DNA of 64,000 nt from Lycocorax pyrrhopterus obiensis (lineage: Eukaryota; Chordata; Aves; Passeriformes; Paradisaeidae): the NCBI GenBank assembly GCA_014706295.1, contig JACSVZ010000007.1:50482975-50546974 (forward strand), read 5' to 3'. A model generated the notes under the pieces. The model worked only from the letters and a program-made list of their open reading frames with translations. It searched no databases and had not been told where the DNA came from. Position 1 is the first letter of the stretch. Each line of letters begins with the position of its first letter. Positions 23,701-38,700 of the stretch are shown here, in pieces. The translations under genes and the position numbers were made by a program.

Positions 23701-26700
23701 AACATGTCTGTCATATCGATGGAATCCAGGGAAATATCTTTCTTCACAATGTTAGGGTCTCTTTTTTCCCCCCCAAGCATTTGATTTTTGGGTGATTCAA
23801 AGTAATACTTGTCAAGATTAAAGAATAGTCTTAAAAAAAAAAATTCTTGGTTTTAGTAGGCTGCCAATCAGTATTTCTCAAGAATGGTCTCCTTTACTGC
23901 AGTTCCAGTAATTATTCAATAAACTGAACTTTAAATCCTGAATATACAGATTTGCATAGTAATCAAATGTCCGTTTTTTAGCTCTAGTTAAGAGTAACCT
24001 TTTTTCTCACTTTATTCTCTGTGTTTTCAGATGTGCTGGCTTGGTGAGACTCCTGCAATACCTGTTTTTGGAGATGGAAACAATATTATTCCAACCATTC
24101 ATATTCGTGATTTAGCCGCGTAAGTGGAAAAAAAAATTCTCTGAGCAGTAACTGATACGTAGCTAGATAACAAATCCAAATCCACTAGAGAGTACTGAGG
24201 CTTTTAAATGGGATGGGTTGGTTTAAGGTCACTCTTGGGCCCTTTTAAGTGAGTCAAACAGAGCCTTCAATTTCTTTAGAGATAGATGTGCCTTCTGGAA
24301 ACCTTATCTGACTGTTGCACTGGTGCTTTGCTTTTAATAAACAACGAGTCATGCTCAGTCTGGAGTGTGATACCAGTTAACTGGCACAGAACTGGAAATG
24401 GGTTCTGGACTCTGCAGCAGACTAAGATATATCTTCTGCAGATATAGCTTTTTGTTCTTTTAACTTCTTTCCAAATAAAATGTGTAGCTGTGCTTCTTTA
24501 GTAAGTAAAATATATACGAAAATGTCATGCTCTGAAATGTTCTGCAAGAATTTGCAGACTCTTGGTACTGTTTCTGGAATGCATTTAAGAGGGAAAGCCC
24601 TGGATGCTTCTCCAAGTACCAGCCCGGGCTCTACTTGCTATGTTTCAGAGTGTTGCAAAATGTAGCAGACCACAGGCCAGACTTTCAGTATATACTCGCA
24701 GTAGATACATCAATGCACACGCTTGAAGAATTAGTAAAGGTAAGAGAGTTGATAAAAGTAAGAGATTTGAGTTTCTTTTTTGTTTTTTATGTTATCTGTA
24801 TGTAAGGTTTTAAAACTGTATGTTTTACTGAAGTAGAAGTTTTTAGGTCTTCCTGAATTATCTTGAGTAGTAAATTACGTGAAAGATTATTTTGAAATCC
24901 TCTAAGACTTCTGTCCTTCGAAAAAAATACATTATTTGATCTTGCAGAATTAATTTTTGCAGTATTATCATTAACTTAAATAGAAATTTTACCTAAGAAA
25001 GTTATGGAGAATTGTTATGGGATTCACAGTACTGTGATTAGATACTCAGTCTTTATCATGTGTTTCCCTTGATTTTGTGGAAGATACCTTGTTTTTCCAA
25101 GAGTTTTGAAATTAGGTCTAGAACCAGTCTGGATGACACTGGTGAGCTATACACTGTGATGGTGAGAGTCAACTCATAGGACACTTGCTCGTGTAGATTG
25201 AGCAAATGTTACATAAGGACCAAATGTAAGAGCCCATTCTTTCTGGTGGTATCAAAGAGTTTAGTGAAACAGTGTGTTAGGGAGCTCACTGGAAGATGAA
25301 ACCTGTGCTTTGGTTCAGGTAGGCACCGCAAGGAGAGTGGCTGGTGTCCTTTCAGGGGTATGTGGTGGTTTAGAAATGGGAAATAGAGGACAGGACTAAG
25401 TGGACAGTTTTTGTGGACAGGAAGTTGCCACTGGAAAGGGAGCTACAGAGAGCTGTCTTGGCAGGGACCTGTACCAGCCCAGAGGAAGACTGGAAAGGTG
25501 CATGGGAGAGAAACACCTTGAGAGTTATAGTAGAAAATAGTTGAAGATTAGAAAAGTGTTTGGAAGGAGTATCATATACGCTTTTTCCGTGCTTCAATCC
25601 ATCATTGAAGCCAGAATGCTGGATTATTTGGTATGACGGTCTATATAAATGTTTATGATTTTATGGACTGTAGTGGGGTTTAAATCTATTTTAAAGGGCA
25701 GTAGGAATAACTAACAGTTTCTATCTAATGATGAAATGCAAATGATACATGGAGAGTTTTCAGTGACATTGATCTGAAAACCCTTCCCAATTGATAATGG
25801 AATTAAATACCTCAGGAACCTGAAGTGAAAGTGCTGGGAAATAATGAAAGTCTCCAAACAGGTCTTAAGCACTAGGAATTTGTACATACACTTAAGAGCT
25901 ATATAAAACTTTTCTGTGGTTTTGGGTTGTTTCTTTGTTTTGGTTTTTTTTTTTTTTATTGCAAGTAGTAAGGAAGAAGTGTTACTTAGCAACCAAAAGC
26001 TATTTAATACTAACATTAAAGTTAATATATTGTTCTTAGATCTATTTCAAATCAGTATCCTGATTTTCCAGGTACAGTGTAACATAAAATTTAAAGCACA
26101 TATTTTATCCACAGAAATCCCGTTCAATTTTTTTCTAAGAATCTGATTTTTTAAGTGGTTTTGGTGTGGGTTTTTTGTTTATTTGTTTGTTTGTTTGTTT
26201 TTCTGATAGTGTATCAGTAAAAATGTTGGACCAGGAAAAATTGAGAAGGTTCCTAAAGCAAATGCATTCCTGAGCAAAGAGCTAACAGTCAGTACTTTTC
26301 TTTCTTTTATTACTTCCAGAAAGTATTTAAACTTAAAAGTATAATATAATGAAATATATAATTTCTTTTTTCTTTATTTCACCAGAAAAATTTAACGCTG
26401 AAATATGCCTAAAAATATTTAAAGTGAGTTTAAATTTGGAAAATAAACAAAGTCAAATCTAGCCACCACAGCATAGAGAATTTTGAATAGTTACAGCCTG
26501 ATTTAAAAGAATAAAACACTGAAGCTCTGATGTTACTGCTCCCCTTAGCATGCTGGAGCACTCTAACAAAACCTGCACAAAATGATAAAAATAACAAAAA
26601 AACCTCCTTAATAATGCAGTGCTGCTAAGTCTGATGAACACAGCATACGTAAATTATATTGTATTCATCTATTTATCTGGAATAAACTGTTCATTGGAAA

Positions 26701-29700
26701 AATAAACAAAATACAACCCAGGTAGTTTTAAGATGGTACTTGATAAATTATGAAAGAGGTGATTGCTTGCAATTACATGAAAACTTTGCATTGTACAGAA
26801 TAATTGTTTAGTGTTGCATGTTCTAATAGAGCTTGAGAACACTCAAATACAAATATCCATTGAAAATTAGTACTTTTAAAAATCTTAAAATATCTGTTTT
26901 CTTTGTATGCAAGCCTTCCTTCCCAATGCTTTAATTCTTTCTATTCTCCCCATCCACTCTAGTCTCTTGCTCCAGATGTTCTTTTAACACACATAGCTTA
27001 AGTCTGTAAATAAACACAGCTCTGTTCCCTCAGCAAATGCAATTGGATATGTTGTTTGTGGACCTGCGAATGGAACCTACTTATTTGAAAGAGAATTTCA
27101 ACATTATGTGGGTTGCTGAGGCAGGACTAGTAGAGAACATTGCACAAGTCGTCATGGAATACAAGCAAACTCGAGGATTACTGGTAATGCTTTGGTATAT
27201 ACTACTTTAAATTGCCTTTCTCTCTTTTTCCCCAATAGAAATGGTTATATAAACACAAGTCTTAAATTAATTAAGTAAAAATACGTAGAAGACGGATATA
27301 GATGCAAAATAAGTGAACATAAAAACTTAGAATTAAATTGAGGAAGTTAAATAAGAGGCAATATAAATTTAAAAAACAATGACTGAGTTTTATTTCCTTT
27401 ATGCCTAAAACTGAAATTCTGTAAATGCGAATTAGTTTTGTGATGGAAAGCTGCTGTTCTGAAGCCAGTTTCTTTATGCAGTATATGGCGCTCTTGGTAT
27501 ATTTTGCCTCAGGAAAACAGTAAGTGTATATTTTATTCACCCTTTTTTGTAATAGTCAATAGTTAGGTGACTATTTTGTATCCTTTCTATATTTAGCGAG
27601 TGTGGATATTCAAGTGCAATATAGCCTTCATTTTACCCTGCACTGTTGTGTAATTTACTGGGCAACTAACTTCACTATTTCCAATGTTAGCTTGATATTT
27701 AGAACTTCTGTATTCAAATGTCTAGGTTACTGAAAGGTGCAGAAAAATGCTTGTTTACATTCAAGTATTGATGGGTACGATAAAGCTGTTTAGCATGTCT
27801 ATATCTGGTTCAAACTTGGAATAAGGGTTCAGGGCATGTAAAACAAGATGAAGCTACTATTGTTAAAAGTTATTTATTGAAAGTCCCTTCATAGCTCTGA
27901 AACGATTATCAGATCTGTGTTTGACTTAAACTATTGCATCTAAGTACATATGCATCTAACTAAAAAAACCAGTACATACTAGGTTGCAAGGAGAAGGAAG
28001 GCTAGCTAGACTGTCTCTGTCACTACTCTATTGCAGAGTTTGTACTGTCAGATTTACTGAATTGATAGGCACTTAATTATGTATGATTTTGAGTTTATTG
28101 CATAATGTATTTAATAAGTGTGTACTGGAATCCTCCTTGTACTTACTCATCCTCAGGCTAGATAGGCTGAAATGAGACATCACTTAAAATTGTGATGGAT
28201 CTGGAATTTTTGAGGTCAAAATAATCATTTTGATGACAGCAACTCTACCTCAACTGGGAAGTAGAACTATTGCATGTTTATAGTATAATATCTGCTACCA
28301 CATGCCAAAATTCACTGCATCCTATCTGTGGGATTGTGTTTCATCTCTTTGAATTATTCAAATATTAACTAGCCACAACAAATTGATCTGTAAGTCTACT
28401 AAATAGAAGCATACTTTTTCTCCAACAGTAAATTTCTACATTTAAGTAACTATGTTACTCGAGACCTGTGGGTGATAGAGAAGACATTCAGCAAGAAATA
28501 AATAAATGAATAAAACAAAAATATATTTTTAGTTTTAAGTACAATTGCTGTTTCATATTAGCCATATTAAAAATATTGTTGCTTTTACATAAAAGCATCT
28601 AAGCTGTTTGAATAATGTTATAGCTTTATCCTTTTTTCCAGCCTCTCAAAGTTTGCATTCATGGTCCTCCCGGGTCTGGCAAATCTACCATTGCTGAGGA
28701 GCTCTGCAAACACTACAAGCTACATTACGTTAGGATAAATGAAGTGGTTTCTGAAAAAATTGCAGATCTGGTGTGTTGCTGTTTTCTAATATTCCTGTTA
28801 CTTTAATTTCTGTGATTTTAAAATGTTTGGCAGCATTTAAAAATTACCTATAATCCCATTATTTTAGAATGGAAATATCTTTCAACGTGCTGATCATCTC
28901 TGGGGGTTGCACTGAAATCTTTTTAGAGAATGAAAGTTGCTGAGTATCTCACTGTTCATGAGCATACATGAAAGGAATTATTTATTTTTTTCTTTTATTA
29001 CATCTGTGTATAAAATAAATTTGGTTATGGAATTTCTGAGCCAATTCATATTTCTCAGGAGAAAATTGTGGCTAAAGAACCTGAAAATGTGAGAGTAAAA
29101 GGAGAAGGAGAAGATGATGTAGAGGAGGAGGGTGAAAATATAGAAGAAGCAAAGGAGTTATTAGATGGAATAAAAGAAAACATGAAGCGGAATAAAGGTA
29201 GGAAATACGATGTACTAAGATGGGATTCAGGTAACTAGTGCAACGCTATGCAAATGGAAATCAGGAAATAAATTTGTGCTCTAGACTTTAACTTATTAAA
29301 AGCAAGAATCGACTGGACAAGGGAGAAGAAATATAATGAAGGATTTATGAGTTGAGATAAGGATAGGGAGAGATCACAAACCGAGTACTGTCATGGGCAA
29401 AACAGACCTGACTTGGGGAAATTACTTAAATGTATTTACCAATCAAAATCAGTGCACCTGCCCCTACCTTCTCTCCTGAATTTAACTTTATTCGTGACTC
29501 TCTACCTCTCACTAGCAGCACAGGGAGATGGGCAATAGGGGTTATGGTCAGTTCATGACACGTTTCTGCTGCTGCTTCCTCCTCAGGGAGAGGAGTCTTT
29601 TCCCTGCTTCAGTGTGGGGTCCCTCACACAGGAGACAGTCCTCCACGAACTCCTCCAATGTGAGTCCTTCCCATGGACTACAGTTCTCCATGAACTGCTC

Positions 29701-32700
29701 CAGTGTGGGTCCCTTCCACAGGCTGCAGCCCTTCAGGCACAGGCTGCTTCACCACGGGTCCCCCACGAGGTCACAGGTCCAGCCAGCAAACCGGCTCTAG
29801 AGCGGGCCCCTCTCTTCATGGGTCTGCAGGTCCTGCCAGGAGCCTGCTCCGGTGTGGGCTTCCCGTGGGGTCACAACCTTCCTTTGCACATCCACCTACT
29901 CCCGTGTGGGCCTCCTCCATGGGCTGTGGGTGGATCTCAGCTCTCCCCTGGACCTCCATGGGCTGCATGGTGACAGCCTGCTTGCCATTGTCCGCACCAC
30001 AGTCTGCAGGGGGATCTTTGCTTTGGCACCTGAAGCACCTCCTCCCTCTGCTTCTTTGCTGACCTGGGTGTCTGCAGAGGTGTTTCTCTCACAGATTCTC
30101 ACTTCTCTCTTCTCTGGCCACATTTACTTCTGTGCAATGACTTTTTCCCTACATAGACATTTTGTCACAGACACATTACTACCATCACTGATTGGCTTAA
30201 ATTTGATCAGCAGCAGATCCATCTTGGAGCCATCTGGCATTGGCTCTGTCAGACACGGGGGAAGCTTCTGCCAGCTTCTCAGAGAAGCCACTTCTGTAGG
30301 TCCCCTGGCTACCAAAACCTGTGCACACAAACCCAATGCAACTATACACCTTGTATATTAAAAGTGATGTATTTTAAAAAATATTTTGGTGCTTCTTTAA
30401 TTGTAGCACTTTCATCTTTCTACTTCAGATTTTTTAGCTTAATGTCATGTTTTCTTCTCAGAGCAGAGAGCATAATTTATATAATATAAAGTAAAAAGCT
30501 GGTGAAATAAATCTTTATCAAACTTGCAAAAATCAAAGTATTCTAGTAAGAAAAAGTGCACGCTTATATGAAATTGTGGGGGTTATTTAAGAACCTCATA
30601 CATCATTAGAAAGTAAATACTGTTTAGGGAAGCCTGGAAACAATTTTAAAATCTGCAGATTGAAAAAAAGGCCCTTGCTGAAGAGTATTAGTTATCATCT
30701 TTATAGGAATAATGCCATGTAGTTTTGGTCTTAGTGCTTAACATTTTCCAAGCGGTATAAAGTGATCCCCCTTAAAAATGCATTCTGCATTGCTAAAGGT
30801 TTACCTGATTTGAATGTTGTGTATCTGCAAAGAAATGAACTTCTTACACATCTGGAAGCTTCAGTAATGAGATCTATGGCAGCATCTCTTCTGCATGCTT
30901 TGATGTGTTGTTTAAAATAATAATGCTTTTTAAAGTAGTTACATACTTTTATGATTAGAATGGTTTATAAATATCTAAGACTTTTAATAGCCAAAGCAAA
31001 ATAAAGTAGGAAACTGGAGTTAATGTTTGCAGAAGGACAAAAAATCAGGTCAAACCTGACTTTTTTCTCCTACATATTTTCTTGACAATGTAGGACAAGT
31101 TAATAAATAAATTCGTATCTCAACCTGTCTGAAAATGAAACTTGTAGACCCTACGTCATGTCTTTTTTGCAAGACAATCTTAAAGTCTTACTGTAAAAGG
31201 AAAACAGAAAATTTCTTTCTTATGATTTTTTCTATAAATATTTCTTTACTGCTTCAGATTAAAATCTGATTGTATTATTCAAAATAAAACTAATTTCATG
31301 TTTAGATCATTAAGCTACTAATATTTATATCCTCGTAAACACAAATGTAATTTAATTTTATATCTATACCTTAATATTCCATAGATCACTGACACTGAAT
31401 AATATACAAATAGTAACTCGAAATATTTAACTTTTTATGGTCTATGTAGAAGAAAAATGTATTAAAATGTATTAAAATGTAAGTAAAATAATTTCGGATC
31501 TCTTGTTTCTCTAAACTAGGTACCTATTAACCTTCTTTGTCTTAGGCCGTCTAGGTGATGAGTATCTCATTAAAGTTATGACGGATAAGCTCATGTCTAT
31601 GCCTTGTAGGAATCAGGGATATGTGTTAGATGGGTTCCCAGAGACCTATGCACAGGCAATGGAACTTTTTAAAGGTATGTACTGCTGGGTCTGGTCTTGT
31701 TGCTGCTTTTGTTTTTGTTGCTGCAGATATTGTCATTATCATTACTGTTCTCAGTGCCATACTGCTTGAAGTGTGTCAGCACTGTAATGACTGCAGTGCA
31801 AAACAAAGCTGATTCCATGTGATTATTAGAATGTAAGGACTGTAATGTATCTTATTTAATTTATGCACAAGTTAATTTTCAGACTATCTTTCCTGGTAAA
31901 GTAAAAAGTAAGTGCACAAACATGGAGGATGCTTTCTTGTTCAGTGGTGGTCTACTCCACTTAAGCAAGCTCTACAGCAGGATTTCTTCATAATATTTAA
32001 GGGCTACTGAATGAGAGGATCCAGTCAGTGCACCAATATGTATTTTGTGAACCAAATTAGAGTGGATTTATTAGATGAGCTACAGTAGATATGACTTTAG
32101 AGAAGCTCTGCAACACACATTTCAAATTATGAGCAAGCACTGTCCATACATTAAGACCAAGAATCATCTTCATGTTTAAATTACAACATGAGGTTTAAAG
32201 GTACAGAAAAAACAGTCTTGTTCAGCTTAATATGCTGTTCTGCAAATGGTCACACTCAGCTAATGCTCTACAGGCAGTTTTACTGACTAGTCATAACAGC
32301 AGACACTTAGTGGCAAAAAACATTTTAACCATAGAGTTGTAAAACTTTTCTACTCACTGTTCTGAGCCTTGTCTCTGTTTTTTGCTGAATAGTTTATTTG
32401 ATAGGAGGAGAGGCCAAAGATAAGACAGCAGTTTTAAAATACTACGTATTTAAAAATTGTGTGTGCATGTACATTCATTTATAGTATTGGCAAACAACTA
32501 TTAATGTCCCAAGGTGGAATTCTGTGGTGGCTGGCAACATGAATTACTGAATTCTCTAAACTGATGTCAAGGTTAGATTAATTTCTAATTATTAGTATAG
32601 TTTGGATACAGGCAAACCTGTGTTTGGACTGGGCACTTTTTTAGCAAATATAGTGATATTGTTTCTTCAAATGAAAATGTTAATAATTTCTTACTTTTGT

Positions 32701-35700
32701 TTTAGTGAAAGATGATGAAGAAGAAGAAGAAGAAACAAAAGGCAAAATGCCTAAATTTAATAAAATAATCATACCTGGTAAGTTTGATAGATTTCTTTTT
32801 AAATAAACTAAGGAGTTTTATTTTCTTATTAAATAAACTGAGGAAATATTGCTGCCACCAACGAGAAGTCTAAAATATCACTCCATCTGTTCCTATTTAA
32901 TTTAACTAAAAAAAAAAATCTATTTCACGTCACGCTGCTGCTCTCATATTTAAAAGTGAACAATTAATCATAGAACCATTTAGGTTGGAAAGGACCACTA
33001 AAGAGCATCAAGTCAAACCAGTAACCCAGCACTTCCAAGTCCACCATTAAACCATGTCCTTAAGTGCCACATTTCCATATCTCTTAAATACCTCCGGGGA
33101 TGGTGACTCAATCACTTCTCCAGACAGCCTGTTCCAATGCTTGACCACCTTTTTGTTGAAGAAGATTTCTTAATTAAAAGGAAGGGTTTGGTTCAGTTTC
33201 TGGGTTGTTTGTTTGTGCTTTTTTGTGAAAATGCCATCAACTGTTGGCTGATATCAACAGTAGACTGTCTTTGTTGTGATTATGGTCGCTATTAATGGAA
33301 TAAAAATGTATTTCATTGGTTATGCTGGGAATTAAAATAGAGTGGTTTTCATCTATGTAGAAATTGCTTTAGCCTGATGTTTTTGCTTGATTCCTTTGGA
33401 AATTTTGTATATATTCAAACAGTATGTTCTTCTTCACAGAATTTATTTTTTCTTTGACTGCATCTGATGAATTCCTTATAAACAGAATAATAAATCTGCC
33501 AGAGAGTGTCGTTGCTGGAACTCGTTATACTGAGGACCAGTTCCTGCAAAGTCTGAAACTCTTCCGCAAGTTGAATACCGATGATACAACAGTTCTCAAC
33601 TATTTTGATGAACTTGAAATACATCCTCAGTTTATTGGTATGGAATAATAAAATTAGTAGATACAAAAACATTTTGTTCTTACAAATTTAACACTTGCAA
33701 AAAATCAAATAGTAAGTGTCCATACATAAATAGTATTTTTATTAACATTGCAGAATACATATACAACATGCATTTAATTATATACCTGCAAAAAATGTTC
33801 TTTTACAGTTAACCTGCTTCTAAAAATTGGGGGTTTAGTTGTCCATTTTCGTAGGGTTAATTATTAAAATAATTTTATGACTTAGTTTACAGATCTCTGC
33901 ACTGGCATCCTTTCCGATAGGTATGAGTACATTTTCATGGACTTAAATATTATGGTTCCTTACATTTTTTTCTTTAGTCTTATCCTCAGATGCTATTGTT
34001 GTCCACAAAATGCAGATTCGTTACTTGGTGGGCAACAAGCTAATAATTACACCCTAAAGAGAGGCACTGATTATTTATTTCAGAGTTGTGCAAGCCTCTG
34101 TGCTTGGTGGTACTCCACAAATCAAACACCCCTACTATGAAAACTTTTCGCTATTTATACATTCTAGCAAACAAAGGAATTCGTATTTATTGGCTAAAAG
34201 TTACATAGTTCTCTTATTAATTAGTATTCTATCTTCTATTTGATAATGATTCTCTTGCTTCCCATGCTCAGTTTTTCTCTTCTTTTGGGTTTGTGGATTT
34301 CTTGAGTCAGTGGTCCTTGCGTCTGTGGTTGTGATTTCCTCACTGCTGGCATTACCTTTTACCCAGTTTGAGCTGATTTCAGCACAATTTCTGTGTTGGC
34401 TTCATTAGTGTCTTCCTTACCTTGGGCATTCTGCCAAATGTCCTTATGGCCTGTAAATTCTGCACTCTTTGTGTCCACTATCAGTGGTACGTCCTTCTTC
34501 CTGAGCTTCCTTAATGGCCCGTTTGTCTGAGATCATTGAATCTTGTCCAGCCCTAAACTTTTACAAGGTAATTCTACCAATAAGTAATTTGTTTTTCTAA
34601 CACCTGGACATCATTTAGAACTTGCTGTCTGTTTCATGGTTTAAATCTGCCTTCTTGTTGGTCAAGCTTGAAAGCATACAAAGACAAAACATCAAAGGAC
34701 ATAATTTCTTAAGAAAATTTTTACATTTTCCACATTTTGCAGCACTGTGACAATATGTGAGTAATCTGTAAATTAAGAAGCATTTAAGAAAATTTTTAGA
34801 AATTAAAGGTGGATGTCTGGGACTGAATCTGTTTTGCGTTATACCTGTATATGAGAAAATTTTTCTTCTCTACATACTCTCTAGAAAATTGTGATCACTG
34901 GGAAATCTTGAGAAGATTACTATAAACTGATTATTAAAAGCCAGTGAGATCAGTGACAGCATTCTAAAGAAAAGGTGGGGTTTTGGGGGGAGGGGAGAGG
35001 AAAAAAAGAAGAAGATCGAGAACCCTGCAACTAAAATCAAACTGCTGATATTTGGAATGTCTATTTGAGATGAATTATGAAAAGTTAATTGTTCAATCCT
35101 CTTAGTCATAACTGATTTTCCAAGTTTTTTATTTATTGTCAGTCACAGAGATTATTTTGAAGATAATAAGATATATGCGTTGTTAGGAAGTGTAGCAGTG
35201 GGGAAAATAGTGAATTAGTATAATTATTTTAGAATTGAGGAAATTCTACTGTGGAAAGTAAATGTATGAAATGGTAAATATTAAGGTCTGATGCCATCAA
35301 TTGGTCATATTCTTAGCTTATACACTTCTAGATATGCAACTAGTGGCACTGTCAAAGACTGAGTTTTATTTTGGTGGGTACTATAATGTGTACATTCTGT
35401 GATAAAATATTGCAGTGTTTTCTGCTAAGAATTATGCCTAAAGATTATTCTTAAACTGTAGCCCATTCCAAATACAGAAATTCATTTGCCTACTGATTTT
35501 AATTATTACAGTATCACAGCTGTGATATTCCAGATGATTTTCACATTGAGTGTATAGCATTGATTCTCATGTTCAAATGAGCATCATCTTTAGGTCCTGT
35601 TTATCTCGGAACTGTAATATTCACATTTCTGGTTGTTACCCACTGAAGTATGCAGATATGTTGCTTCTGCTGTAAAATTGTAGGAACAGATTACAGAGGT

Positions 35701-38700
35701 AACCACTGAGGATTCTTCAGCTCAGCCAATACTTCTCCATTCTAGTCAATGTTCCAGCTGGATTTTCAGATGTATAGAATTAAGTAGCTTTGGATTTAAT
35801 CAGAGACTGAACTGCTTTCTCAGTCATATTCTGAAGAAAGGGTTAAAAATGATCCTTGATTTGTTTAATATTGTTTCAAAATAATAAAAGTTTTCTTCCA
35901 CCTTAAATTTAGAAAAGCATAACATATGGTTTTATGTATCATTTTTATTATTATTATTATTATTTCTGAATCTGAAATATGATTAGTATAACGGAGTGGG
36001 CTTCAAGATTCTGGAAACTCAACTTTGCTATAATGAATCACTGTATGAAGACTGCAAGTCGGTTATCTTGTGTTTTGTTTTTCTCATTTGCAAATTGAGG
36101 ATGGTGACACAGGCATGTTAGAGCTTATACAAAGAGGCATGTTACACTTATAACAGCAATTTCCTTTGAAGACCTCAATTTATTAACTCCTTTTCCAGTG
36201 ATTTTTCCTCTCTACTAGCATCAGTGATAGCTTCCTTTTTCATTTAAAAGGCATTATTTTTGAGGATAAATGTAGTTAATTATGGTTGCTGTAATATGTA
36301 CATTGTACTCTTCTGTGGCCATCTAAGAAAAAAACGTAGTCGTTGAGACCTCAAATTCAATGTTGATAGCGTTCTTAGCAATACTTCAAATGACTAGAAA
36401 AGCGGTTTTCATTGTAATTTGTATATCCAGGTGCAGCTAAATTTGTAGAATTGATGGACCACTTGCCATAGCAAATTTATCCTTTAATTCAGAATCCTTC
36501 AGGAATATAATTCCTGATTTTTTGAAAGAAGAAGCTGTAAAATAAGTTTTATCATGTAGAATTATGTTAGTTCTCTCCTCAGTTCGTGATCAGAGTTTGG
36601 ACTTGAGGTCCAAATCACAAACACTTAAAATCTTGGAAAAATGGTGTTAGTGTTTGAGAGTCTGGTTCTGCCTGAATCGTGAATAGAAAGAACTGGGAAG
36701 AATGCTTTGCCAATAACTTTCAAAATAACTTCTTAAAGAACTGTGAAGTAGGGACTACTGGATTCTCATCTAAATTCTGTATTCTAATTCTTTTTCCCTT
36801 CATCTGTTTGCTCTCCTTAACCATTTCTGTGCTTTTACATCTTCCATTTCTTGCCCCTGAATAAGCCCTTTACCTCTGTATTCTCTACCTCAAATGCCTA
36901 CTTTTCCTCTTTTCCATGTATATTCCTGTACTGTTTCTGCCTCCCCACACTGAATGCGTACAGAAACTACAGAGCCCTGGAGAAAGTCTTCATTCCTCTG
37001 TATTTTTTCTTTTTCTTCTTTTTTGTCTAGTTTAATGTCAAGTTTAAGCAACTTCCAGAAATTAAAAGAGAAGGAATAAAATGAAAGAAAAGGTCTTGTT
37101 CAGTCTTTATGTTCCTACATGAAGCTACAAATTTGTTTCATAAATATAACACAGTAAGAGATTGACTAGAGAGAGGTCTGTGTATTTGTAAATTTGTATG
37201 AGTGAAAACAATAGAGTTTGTGCCAAATCCTAACAACATATTGTGTAGCATTCAAGGGGGAGAGAAGGACAAAACTGATGGTTTTATGCATCTGGATGAG
37301 CTGACATAAGGTTGATGTCAGTAACATCCCTGATAGTTGGTATTTGGGTTTCAAAACCTGGGCAAGCTGCAATTGATAAACAATAGTTGTAAAAATTATT
37401 TTAAAATGTTTCTTCCTAACATCATCTTAAAAGGCAAACTATTTTAGCTGAAACTGGTAAAGAAAATTAGATTTAGAAAACTTCATTCTGTGTAACAAAA
37501 AATTGACATTTATAAGAAATTGAAAACATCTTTTACTTGAAAATTCAAACAGTATGAATACCATATATTTTTAGGACTTGCATAATAATTGACAATTGAT
37601 AGTTGACAAAAGCCTTGAAATAGTCCTCTCTTGTATTTTTTAAAAGATGTAGCTGTATATGAAGATTCTGAGAACAGACTTACTGTACCAAAGATCATCA
37701 AAGAAATTGGAGAACCTCGGAATTATGGTTTGACAGATGAAGAAAAGGAGGCTTTGGAACGGCAAGCAGCTGAGGAACGCCTTGTCAAAGAAGCTCAAGA
37801 AAAAGCTGAACAAGAGCTTAAAGAAGCTGAGGAAAGGGCTGAAAGAATGGCAAGATGGGAAGAGTGGGTAGGTTAATACATATTTTCAGAAAAACGTTAT
37901 TATTTATGTGTTTTAGATGGCTTCAAGTAATCCGTTATGTTAAACAGATTGTTACGTAAATTTATGCCCACTTGGGAAGTGTGGCATAAAATCTCTCATT
38001 CCTTATATCATACTTTAGATTTTGGTTAGGCTATCTTCACAGTGTGTTTTGAAGTCCATCCTACAGAATATAGTGTCTTTTTTATTACATACATAGCATT
38101 TTTTTGCATTTTGGTATCAGCATATCTATAAAATACTTTTATGGTACTCTTGTTGTGCTGTAGCTCTTCTATTTTACCATTTGTAAGAATCTACTACAGT
38201 CAACAGTGATTTTCCTTACCAAGTCTTCTAGGACTTTTGTGTTTTGCTCATTTTACTTCTAAGCACCTGACCAAGTCTTAATTATCAAACTAGATTTTTA
38301 ACTCAACACTGACCAGTCTTCCAGCCTGCATTGCAAAAAGGTTTCTGAGCCTGCAAGAACACCTGAGAGATCTGAGTACTCGGTGCAGTAAGGACTACCT
38401 CATGCAGTCTGAACAATGGTTTTTGTTTGCTAATAATCTAATAAGTACTTGGTATTTGGGCTACCTGACCCCAGAAGATTTGCACGTGATGTCTGTTCCT
38501 TATTTACTTTGTCACACCTAAGGACATTTTCGCTAAATGACCTGAAAAGCATATTGTATGTTCCTGTTCACATCCAACATCAGGCTGTTTCACCAGAAGG
38601 AAAGTCTATTGTCTTCTTTTAGAGCTATTTAAAAACAAACTGATCCTTCCACAGAGAAGTCCTTTTCTTATATTCGAATGCCCATACACATATATAGGGT

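Noticed and set aside
29528..30361. Possible novel Pro/Leu-rich gene in AK7 intron 12
   Set aside because: The sequence has the look of a dispersed avian LTR-like repeat, the frames overlap each other, and there are no supporting splice signals.
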